A DNA stretch of 37,799 bases from an uncultured Bacillaceae bacterium (GCA_937958375.1 CALGNY010000060.1:1-37799); one strand, 5' to 3'. Shown: positions 16,975 to 25,678, counted from the first letter of the stretch. Numbers and translations are program-made. The notes: generated by a model from the letters alone, not told the origin.

Positions 16975-17016
16975 AAAGCTACCGGAAAGTCTATGATGAC
17001 TGCGGTAGCTTTTTGT
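16975..17016 (+). terminator. Terminator after the VOC gene
   Basis: AAAGCTACCG and CGGTAGCTTT form a perfect 10-bp stem followed by TTTGTT. It ends the dapL-VOC transcript, and the repeat field begins about 90 bases later. Confidence 0.85.
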
Positions 17017-17106
17017 TATGGGTTTTGATTGTGGTGTGTGTTTTTTTGTTCTATAGGAATTTTTCTTGCCTTCAAATGTGCTTTTGCTTCGTAAGCTGAA
17101 ATTGAG

Positions 17107-17668
17107 TTCTATTGGTAAGTTCAATCTTATTTCTTGATTGTAAGCCGTGGTCTCGTTCGATCTATTGGAAAGCTTGCTTGTCTATTGGACAGTTCATGTT
17201 GTCTATTGGACATTTTGGCAGCTCTATTGGACGGAATTCGAATTCTATTGGACGTTTTCGGAATTCTATTGGACAAAATCGTGATTCTTATGGACAACCC
17301 CGTGATCCTATTGGATTTATCTCGCCCTAATGGAAAATCTCCACGCTTATTGGAATAAATCAGGCCCTAATGGACAATTCCCATATCTATTGGAATTTTC
17401 AGTTCTATTTCTTGATGGTAAGCCGTGGTCTCGCTGGTTCTATTGGACAGTTTGCTTGTCTATTGGACAGTTCATGCTGCCTATTGGACATTTTGGCTAT
17501 CCTATTGGACGGAATTCGAATTCTATTGGACGTTTTCGGAATTCTATTGGACAAAATCGTGATTCTTATGGACAACCCCGTGATCCTATTGGAATTTATC
17601 CAGCCCTAATGGACAATCCCCACGCTTATTGGAATTTATCCAGCCCTAATGGACAATCCCCACGTCCA
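17107..17668. repeat. Degenerate 21-bp repeat field (TCTATTGGAC core) with a 278-bp duplication
   Basis: About two dozen copies of a core like TCTATTGGAC. Within two blocks the spacing is exactly 21 bp (for example 17204, 17225, 17246, 17267, 17288, 17309 and again 17461, 17482, 17503, 17524, 17545, 17566, 17587), loosening to 19-20 bp at the edges. The two blocks are a near-identical direct duplication: TAAGCCGTGGTCTCG occurs at 17141 and 17419, 278 bp apart. A 40-bp direct repeat starts at 17591 and 17631. Several frames are open because 21 is a multiple of three, but none has a ribosome site. The stretch from 17669 to 17770 shows nothing clear. Confidence 0.9.
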
Positions 17669-17772
17669 TTTAAAAAAACCATCCGTACTCCTGCATCGCA
17701 GGCTGTGCCCTTGCCCGTTTCATTGGTCGGTATCAGCCAAGTTTGTTTAGATGTACCTGGTATTTGTTGAAT

Positions 17773-17813
17773 AAAAAAGCTGTCACCAATACTCAAACAG
17801 AGAATCGGTGACA
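17773..17813 (-). terminator. Terminator after ykuT
   Basis: On the minus strand TGTCACC(G)AT pairs with AT(T)GGTGACA across a T-rich loop and runs into GCTTTTTT. Confidence 0.75.
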
Positions 17814-17826
17814 ACCTAAATAATCT

Positions 17827-18657
17827 TTATATTTGAGCTTTCTTTTGTACATTAATCTGGTGAGGATATGGGATTTCGATGTTATTGGCAATCAATGCAT
17901 CCTTAATTCGCTTTCTCAGTTCTCGTTCGACACCCCATTGTTCGTTCTTTTCGGTTTGGGCGATGACACGCAGGGTAACCTGAGATTCATCCAAAGATTG
18001 GACACCGACGACATCCGGGCCTTCTTTCACGCGAGGATCATTCATTAATTCGTCACAGACCCCCTGAATAATCGCAGTGACTTGATCGATATTTTCTTCA
18101 TAGGCTATTCCGAAATCAACGAGTGCCCGCATGTTTCCACGGGTATGGTTGTTCACGTTTTCGATATTTCGATTTGGCACATAATTCAGTGTTCCATCGA
18201 AGCTTCTGATTTTTGTCGTACGTAATCCCAACTCTTCTACGATGCCATCAACGCCGCCAGCGGTAACATAATCATCAACATCAATTTGTTTCTCGATCAA
18301 AATGAAAAATCCAGTAACTATATCACTCACTAATCCTTGAGCTCCGAAGCCAATCGCCAATCCGATGATTCCTGCACCGGCCAATAACGGTCCGATCGGA
18401 ATGTCAAAAATACCTAGCAACATGACGATGAATAAGAAGAATAATACATACCCATAAATGTTTACGAGTAGATTATGAAGTGTTTTTTTACGGCCGTCGG
18501 TGAGGTTTTGTCTGGTCGCCATCTTGTCCATTGTTGAATCAATCACTTTTTTCCCAATCGGTCGGATAATTAAAAATAAAACAATCAGCAACAATGTTTT
18601 TCCGGCAATACCGATTGCAGCATTCAAGAGTTCTCCCCAATTATAATCGATGTTCAT
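17827..18657 (-). CDS. ykuT: Small-conductance mechanosensitive channel (MscS family, YkuT)
   Basis: A 276-residue membrane protein that opens under membrane tension and releases solutes on hypo-osmotic shock. It has about three N-terminal helices. The pore helix TM3 lies in LLAGAGIIGLAIGFGAQGLV, with Gly/Ala packing as in MscS. After it come the beta domain (VDDYVTAGGVDGIVEELGLR, YVPNRNIENVNN) and a C-terminal alpha/beta domain. The position near dapL matches ykuT in B. subtilis. The ribosome site before the ATG at 18657 is weak (GAGC). Its neighbour on the other side, the ABC exporter, is divergent. Confidence 0.9.
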   Translation of the reverse strand: MNIDYNWGELLNAAIGIAGKTLLLIVLFLIIRPIGKKVIDSTMDKMATRQNLTDGRKKTLHNLLVNIYGYVLFFLFIVMLLGIFDIPIGPLLAGAGIIGLAIGFGAQGLVSDIVTGFFILIEKQIDVDDYVTAGGVDGIVEELGLRTTKIRSFDGTLNYVPNRNIENVNNHTRGNMRALVDFGIAYEENIDQVTAIIQGVCDELMNDPRVKEGPDVVGVQSLDESQVTLRVIAQTEKNEQWGVERELRKRIKDALIANNIEIPYPHQINVQKKAQI

Positions 18658-18884
18658 TTTGCAACAGCTCGCTTTCCAAGATTTTATGTAGATGCTCGTT
18701 TCTCAGATAGTTTATCTTCAACCTTTTTTCTATACCCGTTAGCTGATGGTTATAAACCACATTTTTATTTTCAATCCTCAAAATATAACTATTTTTAATT
18801 AAATTTAGATAAAAGGGTGGAAATTTATTTCGGAACTCGGTATATTAGTAAGGCAAAGGCATTTAGCAAAAGTGAGGGATCAGC

Positions 18885-20639
18885 ATGGATGTTTTCAGGA
18901 AGTTGAAAGAGTTTTATTGGCCTTATAAAAAGTATTTCTTCATTTCAATTTTTTCGCTTTTATTTGTAGCGGGGATAACGGTTGTTTATCCCATTGTGCT
19001 TCAAGTCACGATTGATGATGTTGTGGCTGAAGAACGATTTGGACTTGTGCCATATATTGCGCTCGCATTTATCGGATTGATGGTCGTGAAGTCAATTGCC
19101 ACATATTACAATCAATATATGGGGGATTTATTTGGGATTTCATCCGTCTATAAAGTACGCGATGCAATGTATAAAAAATTGCAACGCTTGTCGTTCAAGT
19201 ATTATGATAACGCAAAAACAGGCGACTTAATGTCTCGGTTAACCGCTGACGTGGAAGGCTTTCGTTTTTTCCTTTCATTTGGATTTTCGGAGTTATTACG
19301 GATCTTTTTATTGATTACGGTGAGTATGACGGTGATGTTTTTTTATTCGGTACCACTTGCTTTAGTGACAATGGCTGCCATGCCGTTTTTGGCGGTTGTT
19401 GTGTTTAAATTTGATCGTCGCGTGCACCCGGCATTCCGCGGGATCCGTAAATCTTTTGGCCGGATGAATACACGTGTGCAGGAGAATATATCCGGAATGA
19501 ACACGGTTAAATCGTTATCCCGGGAAGATTTTGAGATCGGAAGGTTTGCTGAGAAAGGTGAAAATTACCGTCAACATTATATTGATACGGCAAAAATATG
19601 GTCAAAGTATTTTCCGCTCATGGAGTTTATCGGAAACTTTTGTGCGGTAGCATTACTTGCCTTCGGAGGATATTTGGTGATCGAGGGCGATCTGACGGTG
19701 GGGCGTTTAATTGCTTTCTTCAGTTTGGTTTGGTACATTCTTGGACCACTGATGAACTTGGGCTTCGTCGTCAACCAATTCTCACAAGCGAAAGCATCCG
19801 GAGAACGTTTGCTTGAGATCTTGGAATCCGATCTCGAAATTGAGGATCAAGTTCCCGAAACGGCTGAGCGGATCAAAGGGCATGTTACGTTTGCGGATGT
19901 CACATTAACGTATGTGGAAGAAGACGATCAAGCGTTAAAACATATTAGCTTTGATGCGCCACCTGGAAAAATTATCGGTTTGATTGGTGGAACCGGTTCA
20001 GGAAAAACGAGTATCACACAGTTGATTACCCGTTTTTACGAACCCGAAGAGGGTCAGGTGCTGGTAGATGGGAAACCGGTCAGAGAATATTCCTTGACCC
20101 AATTACGAAACAGCATTGGATTCGTTTTGCAAGAGCCTTTTTTATTTTCGACAACGATTAAAGACAATATTGCCTATGGGAATCCGGAAGCTTCTATGGA
20201 GGAAATCATTGATGCGGCAAAGCGCGCCCAGGCTCATGATTTTATCATGGAAATGCCAAAAGGATACGATACGCTTTTAGGTGAAAGAGGGATGGGACTA
20301 TCGGGTGGTCAGAAACAACGGATTTCGATTGCGCGTGCCATTTTGATTAATCCGAGTATTCTTGTGTTGGATGATGCAACATCTGCTGTTGATATGCAAA
20401 CTGAATTCAAAATCCAAAAAGCGTTGAAGGAAGTCATGACAGATCGTACGACGTTCATCATCGCACACCGGATTTCTTCGCTAAAGCATGCGGATGAAAT
20501 TTTGGTGCTCGAGGACGGAGAAATCGTCGAGCGTGGCACGCATGACGAACTCGTGCATAACGAAGGAGCCTATCAACGAATTTATGAGATTCAATATCAG
20601 GATAAAGAAGCAATCATGGAAAGCCAGAAGCATGCATAG
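18885..20639 (+). CDS. Heterodimeric ABC exporter half-transporter, subunit with degenerate ATPase site
   Basis: A 584-residue type IV ABC exporter with six membrane helices (about 20-295) and a nucleotide-binding domain (about 335-575). Walker A is GGTGSGKT at 368-375, the signature is canonical LSGGQ at 472-476, and the His switch is IIAHRIS. The Walker B segment ends LDD (Asp496-Asp497), so the catalytic Glu is replaced by Asp. This is typical of one half of asymmetric pairs such as BmrC/BmrD, LmrC/LmrD and TM287/288. GAGGGATC precedes the ATG. The second half follows after 15 bases. The size resembles B. subtilis YfiB, but the substrate (drug, lipid or other) is unknown. Confidence 0.92.
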   Translation: MDVFRKLKEFYWPYKKYFFISIFSLLFVAGITVVYPIVLQVTIDDVVAEERFGLVPYIALAFIGLMVVKSIATYYNQYMGDLFGISSVYKVRDAMYKKLQRLSFKYYDNAKTGDLMSRLTADVEGFRFFLSFGFSELLRIFLLITVSMTVMFFYSVPLALVTMAAMPFLAVVVFKFDRRVHPAFRGIRKSFGRMNTRVQENISGMNTVKSLSREDFEIGRFAEKGENYRQHYIDTAKIWSKYFPLMEFIGNFCAVALLAFGGYLVIEGDLTVGRLIAFFSLVWYILGPLMNLGFVVNQFSQAKASGERLLEILESDLEIEDQVPETAERIKGHVTFADVTLTYVEEDDQALKHISFDAPPGKIIGLIGGTGSGKTSITQLITRFYEPEEGQVLVDGKPVREYSLTQLRNSIGFVLQEPFLFSTTIKDNIAYGNPEASMEEIIDAAKRAQAHDFIMEMPKGYDTLLGERGMGLSGGQKQRISIARAILINPSILVLDDATSAVDMQTEFKIQKALKEVMTDRTTFIIAHRISSLKHADEILVLEDGEIVERGTHDELVHNEGAYQRIYEIQYQDKEAIMESQKHA

Positions 20640-20654
20640 AGGAGGGATGACAGA

Positions 20655-22478
20655 ATGGCTACGACAACGAAAGAAAAAAGTCCACATTTAAAAAGGTTCC
20701 ATTATACACAGGATATCCCGGTTGATAAACCATTCAACTGGAAACAGATGGTCCGGTTGCTGCAGTTTGTGAAACCATATGCCAAAACGGTTTTACCGAT
20801 CGCAGTCATCGCCATGCTCGTTTCGACGGTCGTACGATTGGTTGTGCCAATTTTGATTGGGCGTGTGGCAATCGATATCGCGCTTGCGAATCAAGATGTC
20901 AATTTGCTCGTTCAATTGGTCGTTGGAATTTCTATTCTTTACGTACTGAGTTATATCGGAAACGCCGTGCGAATTAAGTATGTCAACATTTTGGGACAGA
21001 ATATCATTTATGATTTAAGAAAACATTTATTTTCACATGTTCAACGGCTGTCTAACCGATTTTTCGATAATCGCTCAGCGGGTAGTATCATCGTTCGGAT
21101 CATGAATGATATTAATTCGTTGCAGGAACTATTTACAAACGGAATCATCAATTTATTGATGGATGTTGTCACACTGGTCAGCATTATCGTGATTTTATTT
21201 ATCTTAAGTCCACAATTAGCACTGGCTGTGATGATCATTATTCCGGTCATGTTCTATATTTCGACAAAACTGCGGAAAAATATCCGACGTTCTTGGCAGG
21301 ACGTCCGGATTCAGCAATCCCGTTTGAACTCGCACTTGAATGAGAGTATCCAAGGAATTCGTATTACGCAGTCATTTGCTCAAGAAAGTGCAAATACGGA
21401 ATTCTTTAATGGGGTAAATACCGACACGTTCAGCAGCTGGCAGACCGCGACCCGGAAAAGTGCGATGTTCAGACCATTTGTTGAAATGAGTAACGCATTT
21501 GGTACGGTCATCCTTGTTGCGTATGGGTCCTATTTGATCATTAACGGAACGATTGATATCGGGACATTTGTTGTGTTTGGGTTTTTCATTGGGATGTTCT
21601 GGGATCCAATTTCCCGCTTAGGCCAGATGTATAATCAAATGCTGATGGCGATGTCGGCTTCTGAGCGGATCTTTGAATTCTTGGATGAACAACCGAACGT
21701 AAAAGAAAGCAAAAATCCAGCTAGACTTGATGATGTTAAAGGTCATATAGAGTTCGACCATGTTCAGTTTTCCTATGATGAAGACCGTGTTGCTTTGCAT
21801 GAGATTTCACTCGAAATGAAACCGGGTGAAACGGTTGCCTTGGTGGGTCATACGGGATCAGGTAAATCAACCATTGCGAACTTAATCAGTCGATTTTATG
21901 ATCCGACAAAAGGTGCGGTCAAAATCGATGGTCATGATTTAAGGGATGTCAAATTAGATGATATCCGTCAGCGAATCAGTGTTGTCTTGCAGGATACGTT
22001 TATCTTTTCCGGAACGATTATGGAAAACATTCGGTTCGGTCGACCGGATGCTTCGGATGAAGAAGTGATCGAAGCGGCCAAGGTCGTCGGTGCGGATGAG
22101 TTTATCCAGCGCTTGGCGGATGGTTATGAAACAGAGGTAGAGGAAAGAGGGAATGTTTTATCCGCAGGCGAAAGACAGTTACTTTCCTTTGCTCGCGCCC
22201 TATTGGCCGATCCGAAAATCATCATATTGGATGAAGCAACAGCAAGCATCGATACAGAGACAGAGATGAAAATCCAAGAAGCTTTGCAGAGACTGTTGAA
22301 AGGCCGTACCTCCATCATTATTGCACACCGACTTTCAACGATTCGAGATGCCGACCAAATTATCGTTTTAGAGAATGGTAGGATCCTTGAACGGGGTAGT
22401 CATCAAGAATTAATGATGAAAAAAGGCGAGTATTTTGATTTAGTCAAGTCACAATTCCAAATGCTCGAACAATTATAA
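20655..22478 (+). CDS. Heterodimeric ABC exporter half-transporter, catalytic partner
   Basis: A 607-residue type IV ABC exporter: a 30-residue cytoplasmic lead, six helices (about 40-320) and a nucleotide-binding domain (about 363-605). Walker A is GHTGSGKST at 398-406 and Walker B is intact with LDE (Asp526-Glu527), but the signature is altered to LSAGE at 502-506. In a head-to-tail dimer the altered signature pairs with the Glu-less Walker B of the upstream protein. This gives one dead and one live ATP site. GGAGGGATGACAGA precedes the ATG. A terminator follows, so the pair is a two-gene operon. The substrate is unknown; multidrug export is common in the family. Confidence 0.92.
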   Translation: MATTTKEKSPHLKRFHYTQDIPVDKPFNWKQMVRLLQFVKPYAKTVLPIAVIAMLVSTVVRLVVPILIGRVAIDIALANQDVNLLVQLVVGISILYVLSYIGNAVRIKYVNILGQNIIYDLRKHLFSHVQRLSNRFFDNRSAGSIIVRIMNDINSLQELFTNGIINLLMDVVTLVSIIVILFILSPQLALAVMIIIPVMFYISTKLRKNIRRSWQDVRIQQSRLNSHLNESIQGIRITQSFAQESANTEFFNGVNTDTFSSWQTATRKSAMFRPFVEMSNAFGTVILVAYGSYLIINGTIDIGTFVVFGFFIGMFWDPISRLGQMYNQMLMAMSASERIFEFLDEQPNVKESKNPARLDDVKGHIEFDHVQFSYDEDRVALHEISLEMKPGETVALVGHTGSGKSTIANLISRFYDPTKGAVKIDGHDLRDVKLDDIRQRISVVLQDTFIFSGTIMENIRFGRPDASDEEVIEAAKVVGADEFIQRLADGYETEVEERGNVLSAGERQLLSFARALLADPKIIILDEATASIDTETEMKIQEALQRLLKGRTSIIIAHRLSTIRDADQIIVLENGRILERGSHQELMMKKGEYFDLVKSQFQMLEQL

Positions 22479-22486
22479 TTCAGTGG

Positions 22487-22517
22487 GGATCACCGATTGT
22501 CGGTGGTCCTTTTTTTA
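22487..22517 (+). terminator. Terminator after the ABC exporter operon
   Basis: GGATCACCGA and TCGGTGGTCC form a 10-bp stem (one G-T pair) with a 3-base loop, followed by TTTTTTTT. Confidence 0.88.
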
Positions 22518-22578
22518 CTATAATCCGCTGAATTGATTATGGTATGATAGCTGTGTAAGTGCGAAGGGAGTTGAACCG

Positions 22579-23244
22579 ATGAAAAAATTATACGGTGTTA
22601 TCGGACTTGGCCGATTTGGAGGTAGTGTTTGTCGAGAATTAAGCCAAGAAGGTTTTGAAGTTCTTGCACTTGATCGGGATGAAGGCAGGGTCAATGAATT
22701 TAAAGATATTGCAACCCATGCCGTCATAGGGGATTCAACAGATGAACAAACATTGAATGATTTGGGATTCAAAAATATCGACCATGTCATCGTTGCGATT
22801 GGTGATAATGTTCACGCTAGCATCCTAACGACATTAATGCTTGAAGAATTAGGCATCAAACGGATTACGGTGAAAGCCCAAAATGATTACCATGAAAAAA
22901 TACTGAATAAAATTGGAGCAGATGAGGTTGTACACCCAGAAAGAGATATGGGGCGCCGAATTGCACATAGCATCGTATCCAATAATATTTTGGATTACAT
23001 TGAGTTATCTGATGAATATAGTGTTGTCGAAGTTAAAGTCGGAAAGAAAATGGATCAGAAAACATTAGAGCAACTCGACATTCGTGCAAAATATGGCTGT
23101 AACGTCGTAGCCATCAAAAGAGGAAAAGATGTCAATGTTTCACCTATGGCAGATGAGTTGTTAGAGATGGGAGATATCCTAATCGTCATCGGTGCTGACA
23201 AGGATATTTCACGGTTTGAGAAAAAATTGGTGATTGAGGACTAA
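22579..23244 (+). CDS. ktrC: Ktr potassium uptake regulatory subunit KtrC (RCK protein)
   Basis: A 221-residue cytoplasmic RCK protein that forms the ring gating a KtrB/KtrD channel. The N-terminal Rossmann domain has GLGRFGGSV near residues 9-17 and the acidic ribose-binding ALDRDEGRV, and it binds ATP/ADP or NAD. The C-terminal domain (about 140-221) is RCK_C, which in KtrA/KtrC binds c-di-AMP. Its place next to rnjA matches ktrC of B. subtilis. AAGGGAG precedes the ATG. No channel gene adjoins; the KtrB/D-type gene at 1525 is the probable partner. Confidence 0.92.
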   Translation: MKKLYGVIGLGRFGGSVCRELSQEGFEVLALDRDEGRVNEFKDIATHAVIGDSTDEQTLNDLGFKNIDHVIVAIGDNVHASILTTLMLEELGIKRITVKAQNDYHEKILNKIGADEVVHPERDMGRRIAHSIVSNNILDYIELSDEYSVVEVKVGKKMDQKTLEQLDIRAKYGCNVVAIKRGKDVNVSPMADELLEMGDILIVIGADKDISRFEKKLVIED

Positions 23245-23253
23245 CTACTGACT

Positions 23254-23352
23254 CTCACGACGTTGAGCGTGGGAAAATACGCTCTCAACGCATTGACAAG
23301 GCTTCTCACAACGTTGACCGAAAGAAAATTCGATCGCAACGCACGGACTGAA
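23254..23352. repeat. Two-copy degenerate repeat, about 51-bp period
   Basis: TCTCACGACGTTGAGCG at 23254 recurs as TCTCACAACGTTGACCG at 23304, and TCTCAACGC at 23283 recurs as TCGCAACGC at 23334. The periods are 50 and 51 bp. The first unit holds GTTGAGCGT and ACGCTCTCAAC as an imperfect inverted pair, echoing the palindrome of the array at 22-243. It lies between convergent ktrC and rnjA. Confidence 0.65.
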
Positions 23353-23367
23353 AATCAATTCCATTAA

Positions 23368-23400
23368 AAAACACCAACCGAACGAGTCGATTGGTGTTTT
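23368..23400. terminator. Bidirectional terminator between ktrC and rnjA
   Basis: AAAACACCAA(C)CGA pairs with TCG(A)TTGGTGTTTT around a short loop, with A and T runs on either side, between convergent genes. Confidence 0.85.
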
Positions 23401-23430
23401 ATTCATTTTGCTTTCGGATAGGTAAAAATT

Positions 23431-25098
23431 TTAAACTTCCATAATGATAGGTAAAATCATTGGACGACGTTTGGTGCGGTCGAATAAGAATGGCTGAATC
23501 GTATCAGTGATTTCATTCTTGATTTCGGACCATTGTGTCGTTTTTCTTTCCATTACTTTTTCAAGGTGTTTGGCAACTAAGCCCTGTGCCTCTTTGATCA
23601 GGTCTTCAGACTCTCTCATGTAGACGAACCCTCTTGAGATAATGTCAGGGCCTGAAGCTATTTTGTATTCTTTCATATCGATGCTGACAACAATGATGAC
23701 TAAACCTTCTTCAGAAAGAATTCTGCGGTCTCGTAATACAATATTTCCGATATCTCCAATTCCACTTCCGTCTACATAAACGGAACCTGCAGGGATTTTT
23801 CCGACGACACCAACATCCTTTTTACCAATGGCAAGTACGTCACCGATATCCATGACAAAAGAGTTTTCAAATGGGACGCCTGTTTGTTCGGCTAGCTTTG
23901 TATGCTCCACTAGCATGCGGTGCTCCCCGTGGATTGGCATAAAGTATTTTGGCTTCATCAAGCGAAGCATCAACTTTTGCTCTTCTTGTCCACCATGCCC
24001 AGATGTGTGTATATTGTTGAGTGATCCATGGATGACATTAGCGCCGGCACGATAGAGTTTGTTGATGTTCCGGTTAATGCTGATGGCATTCCCTGGAATT
24101 GGAGAAGAAGATAGTACGACCGTATCATCCGGTTGAATCTGGATGTGTCGGTGTGTACCATTCGCGATCCGTGATAAAGCTGCCATTGGTTCACCTTGGG
24201 AACCCGTACAAAGGATGACGATTTCATCACTTGGCAAATGGTTGATTTGGTTCGGTTCGATAAATGTATCTTCATCGGCCGTAATATAGTTCAACTCTTG
24301 TCCAATTCGAATGGCGTTTTCCATACTCCGTCCGAAAACGGCAATCTTTCGTCCGTATTTAACTGCGGACTTAACGACTTGCTGGAGCCGGTAGATGTTG
24401 GAGGCGAAGGTAGCGAAAATAATTCGACCATCGACTTTACTGAAAATATCTTGGATACTTTCCCCGACTACGCTTTCTGACAAGGTAAAGCCTGGCACCT
24501 CACTGTTTGTACTGTCCGAAAGAAGACAAAGTACGCCTTCTTCTCCGATTTCAGCCATTCGTGATAAGTTGGCTGGTTCTCCAACTGGTGTGAAATCAAA
24601 TTTGAAATCACCCGTCTGAACGATATTTCCAGGCGGTGTTTTCACGACAATCCCATATGAATCGGGAATGCTGTGCGTCGTTCGGAAAAAACTGACCGAA
24701 GTTTTTCTGAACTTAATGACGTCGTCTTCTTGAATCGGATTCAATTTGGCGTTCCGCAAAAGTTTATGCTCTTCCAATTTGTTTTTGATGAGTCCGATTG
24801 CTAATTTTCCTGCATAGATAGGTACATTGATTTCTCGCAATAAATACGGGATTCCCCCGATGTGGTCCTCGTGTCCGTGAGTGATGAACAATCCTTTGAT
24901 TTTATCTTGGTTTTGGATCAGATAGGTGTAATCCGGTATGACGTAATCGATTCCCAAAAGTTCGTCCTCAGGAAATTTGATGCCTGCATCAATTAAGATG
25001 ATTTCATCTTGAAATTGGATGCCGTACGTATTTTTACCGATTTCACCTAACCCGCCCAAAGCGAAGATGGCTACTTGGTCATTTTTGACGAATTTCAT
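23431..25098 (-). CDS. rnjA: Ribonuclease J1
   Basis: A 555-residue metallo-beta-lactamase/beta-CASP ribonuclease with 5'-to-3' exonuclease and endonuclease activity, central to mRNA decay and rRNA maturation in Firmicutes. The metal site HGHEDHIGG is at 74-82, further ligands are in TGDFKFD and LLSDSTNSE, and the beta-CASP motif is HTSGHGGQEE. FMPIHGEHRML carries a late metal His. The full length fits RNase J1 rather than J2, and adjacency to rpoY and ktrC agrees. Its start lies five bases after the rpoY stop, so they are one operon. Confidence 0.97.
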   Translation of the reverse strand: MKFVKNDQVAIFALGGLGEIGKNTYGIQFQDEIILIDAGIKFPEDELLGIDYVIPDYTYLIQNQDKIKGLFITHGHEDHIGGIPYLLREINVPIYAGKLAIGLIKNKLEEHKLLRNAKLNPIQEDDVIKFRKTSVSFFRTTHSIPDSYGIVVKTPPGNIVQTGDFKFDFTPVGEPANLSRMAEIGEEGVLCLLSDSTNSEVPGFTLSESVVGESIQDIFSKVDGRIIFATFASNIYRLQQVVKSAVKYGRKIAVFGRSMENAIRIGQELNYITADEDTFIEPNQINHLPSDEIVILCTGSQGEPMAALSRIANGTHRHIQIQPDDTVVLSSSPIPGNAISINRNINKLYRAGANVIHGSLNNIHTSGHGGQEEQKLMLRLMKPKYFMPIHGEHRMLVEHTKLAEQTGVPFENSFVMDIGDVLAIGKKDVGVVGKIPAGSVYVDGSGIGDIGNIVLRDRRILSEEGLVIIVVSIDMKEYKIASGPDIISRGFVYMRESEDLIKEAQGLVAKHLEKVMERKTTQWSEIKNEITDTIQPFLFDRTKRRPMILPIIMEV

Positions 25099-25103
25099 GG
25101 TAG

Positions 25104-25313
25104 CTAGATCTTCTCCACTTTGAAGTCTTCGGATTTTTGCTCATAAGCTAAATGAGCCTCACTCAATTCAAGGACATGTTCAATATTGATTGTTCGATCA
25201 GCGAGTTTTTCACGGACGTCTTTCACGCTGTCTGCTTCAATGTACATCGTTTTTGTTTCTTCACGAACAGGGGCTTCTTCCGCATGTTCCTGATACAACA
25301 CTTTAAAAATCAT
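25104..25313 (-). CDS. rpoY: RNA polymerase epsilon subunit RpoY
   Basis: A 69-residue small protein, MIFKVLYQEHAEEAPVREET at the start and a C-terminal acidic helix. It matches the YkzG/RpoY family that binds RNA polymerase in Firmicutes, structurally resembling phage Gp2, with a reported role in dislodging stalled polymerase. AGGAGTGA lies about nine bases before the ATG. It always precedes rnjA in this group, as here with a five-base gap, linking polymerase and RNA decay in one transcript. Confidence 0.93.
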   Translation of the reverse strand: MIFKVLYQEHAEEAPVREETKTMYIEADSVKDVREKLADRTINIEHVLELSEAHLAYEQKSEDFKVEKI

Positions 25314-25405
25314 TCGTTTAATTCACTCCTAGTAAGTTGTTTTCTGCGTACTTTACCTATCCGTAAAAGCAATATATAAATGCCTAAATAGCATTATGGA
25401 CAAAA

Positions 25406-25492
25406 TTATGCTCCGATTGTCTTTTTATCCCGTAGTAATTTTTTTAAACGCTTTCTCAACTTGTCTCTTAATCGTTTTAACATGGCAATCAT
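25406..25492 (-). CDS. Possible 28-residue cationic leader peptide upstream of rpoY-rnjA
   Basis: An open frame on the minus strand reads MIAMLKRLRDKLRKRLKKLL and then RDKKTIGA. It is an amphipathic, strongly basic helix (thirteen Lys/Arg in 28). It lies in the untranslated leader between a putative promoter at 25590-25595 and rpoY. AGGAG is present, but only three bases before the first ATG and twelve before a second ATG, so translation is uncertain. I recognise no family. It might be a leader peptide, an antimicrobial-like or RNA-binding peptide, or chance. Confidence 0.35.
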   Translation of the reverse strand: MIAMLKRLRDKLRKRLKKLLRDKKTIGA

Positions 25493-25589
25493 ACACTCCT
25501 ATCGTATGATATTGATCCAAAAACGTAGGGTTGACGAAAAAGAAAACGTTGTGCACGGTCGATAACTTTATTATCCACTTCTAATTTCC

Positions 25590-25595
25590 ATTATA
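25590..25595 (-). promoter_or_regulatory. Putative -10 box for rpoY-rnjA
   Basis: TATAAT on the minus strand (AAGTATATAATGG). A -35 at 17-bp spacing would be TTTCAT, which is weak. This gives a leader of roughly 270 bases before rpoY. The rest of the 365-base gap between def and rpoY holds only the small frame at 25406-25492. Confidence 0.45.
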
Positions 25596-25678
25596 TACTT
25601 TTATCCAGACAAATGAAATTATTTCAATGGATGGACAATCGGATTTTCTGAAAAACTTTTCCGATGCTGATTTAGAAT

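Noticed and set aside
17112..17770. Overlapping heptad-repeat frames (SIGxxxx and LLDxxxx) in the 21-bp field
   Set aside because: Two frames of the same strand are open over the same DNA, which the repeat period explains. No ribosome site or terminator belongs to them.
18885..20639. Pseudogene call for the first ABC subunit because of the missing Walker B Glu
   Set aside because: The frame is full length and the change is matched by the altered signature in the partner, as in functional heterodimers.
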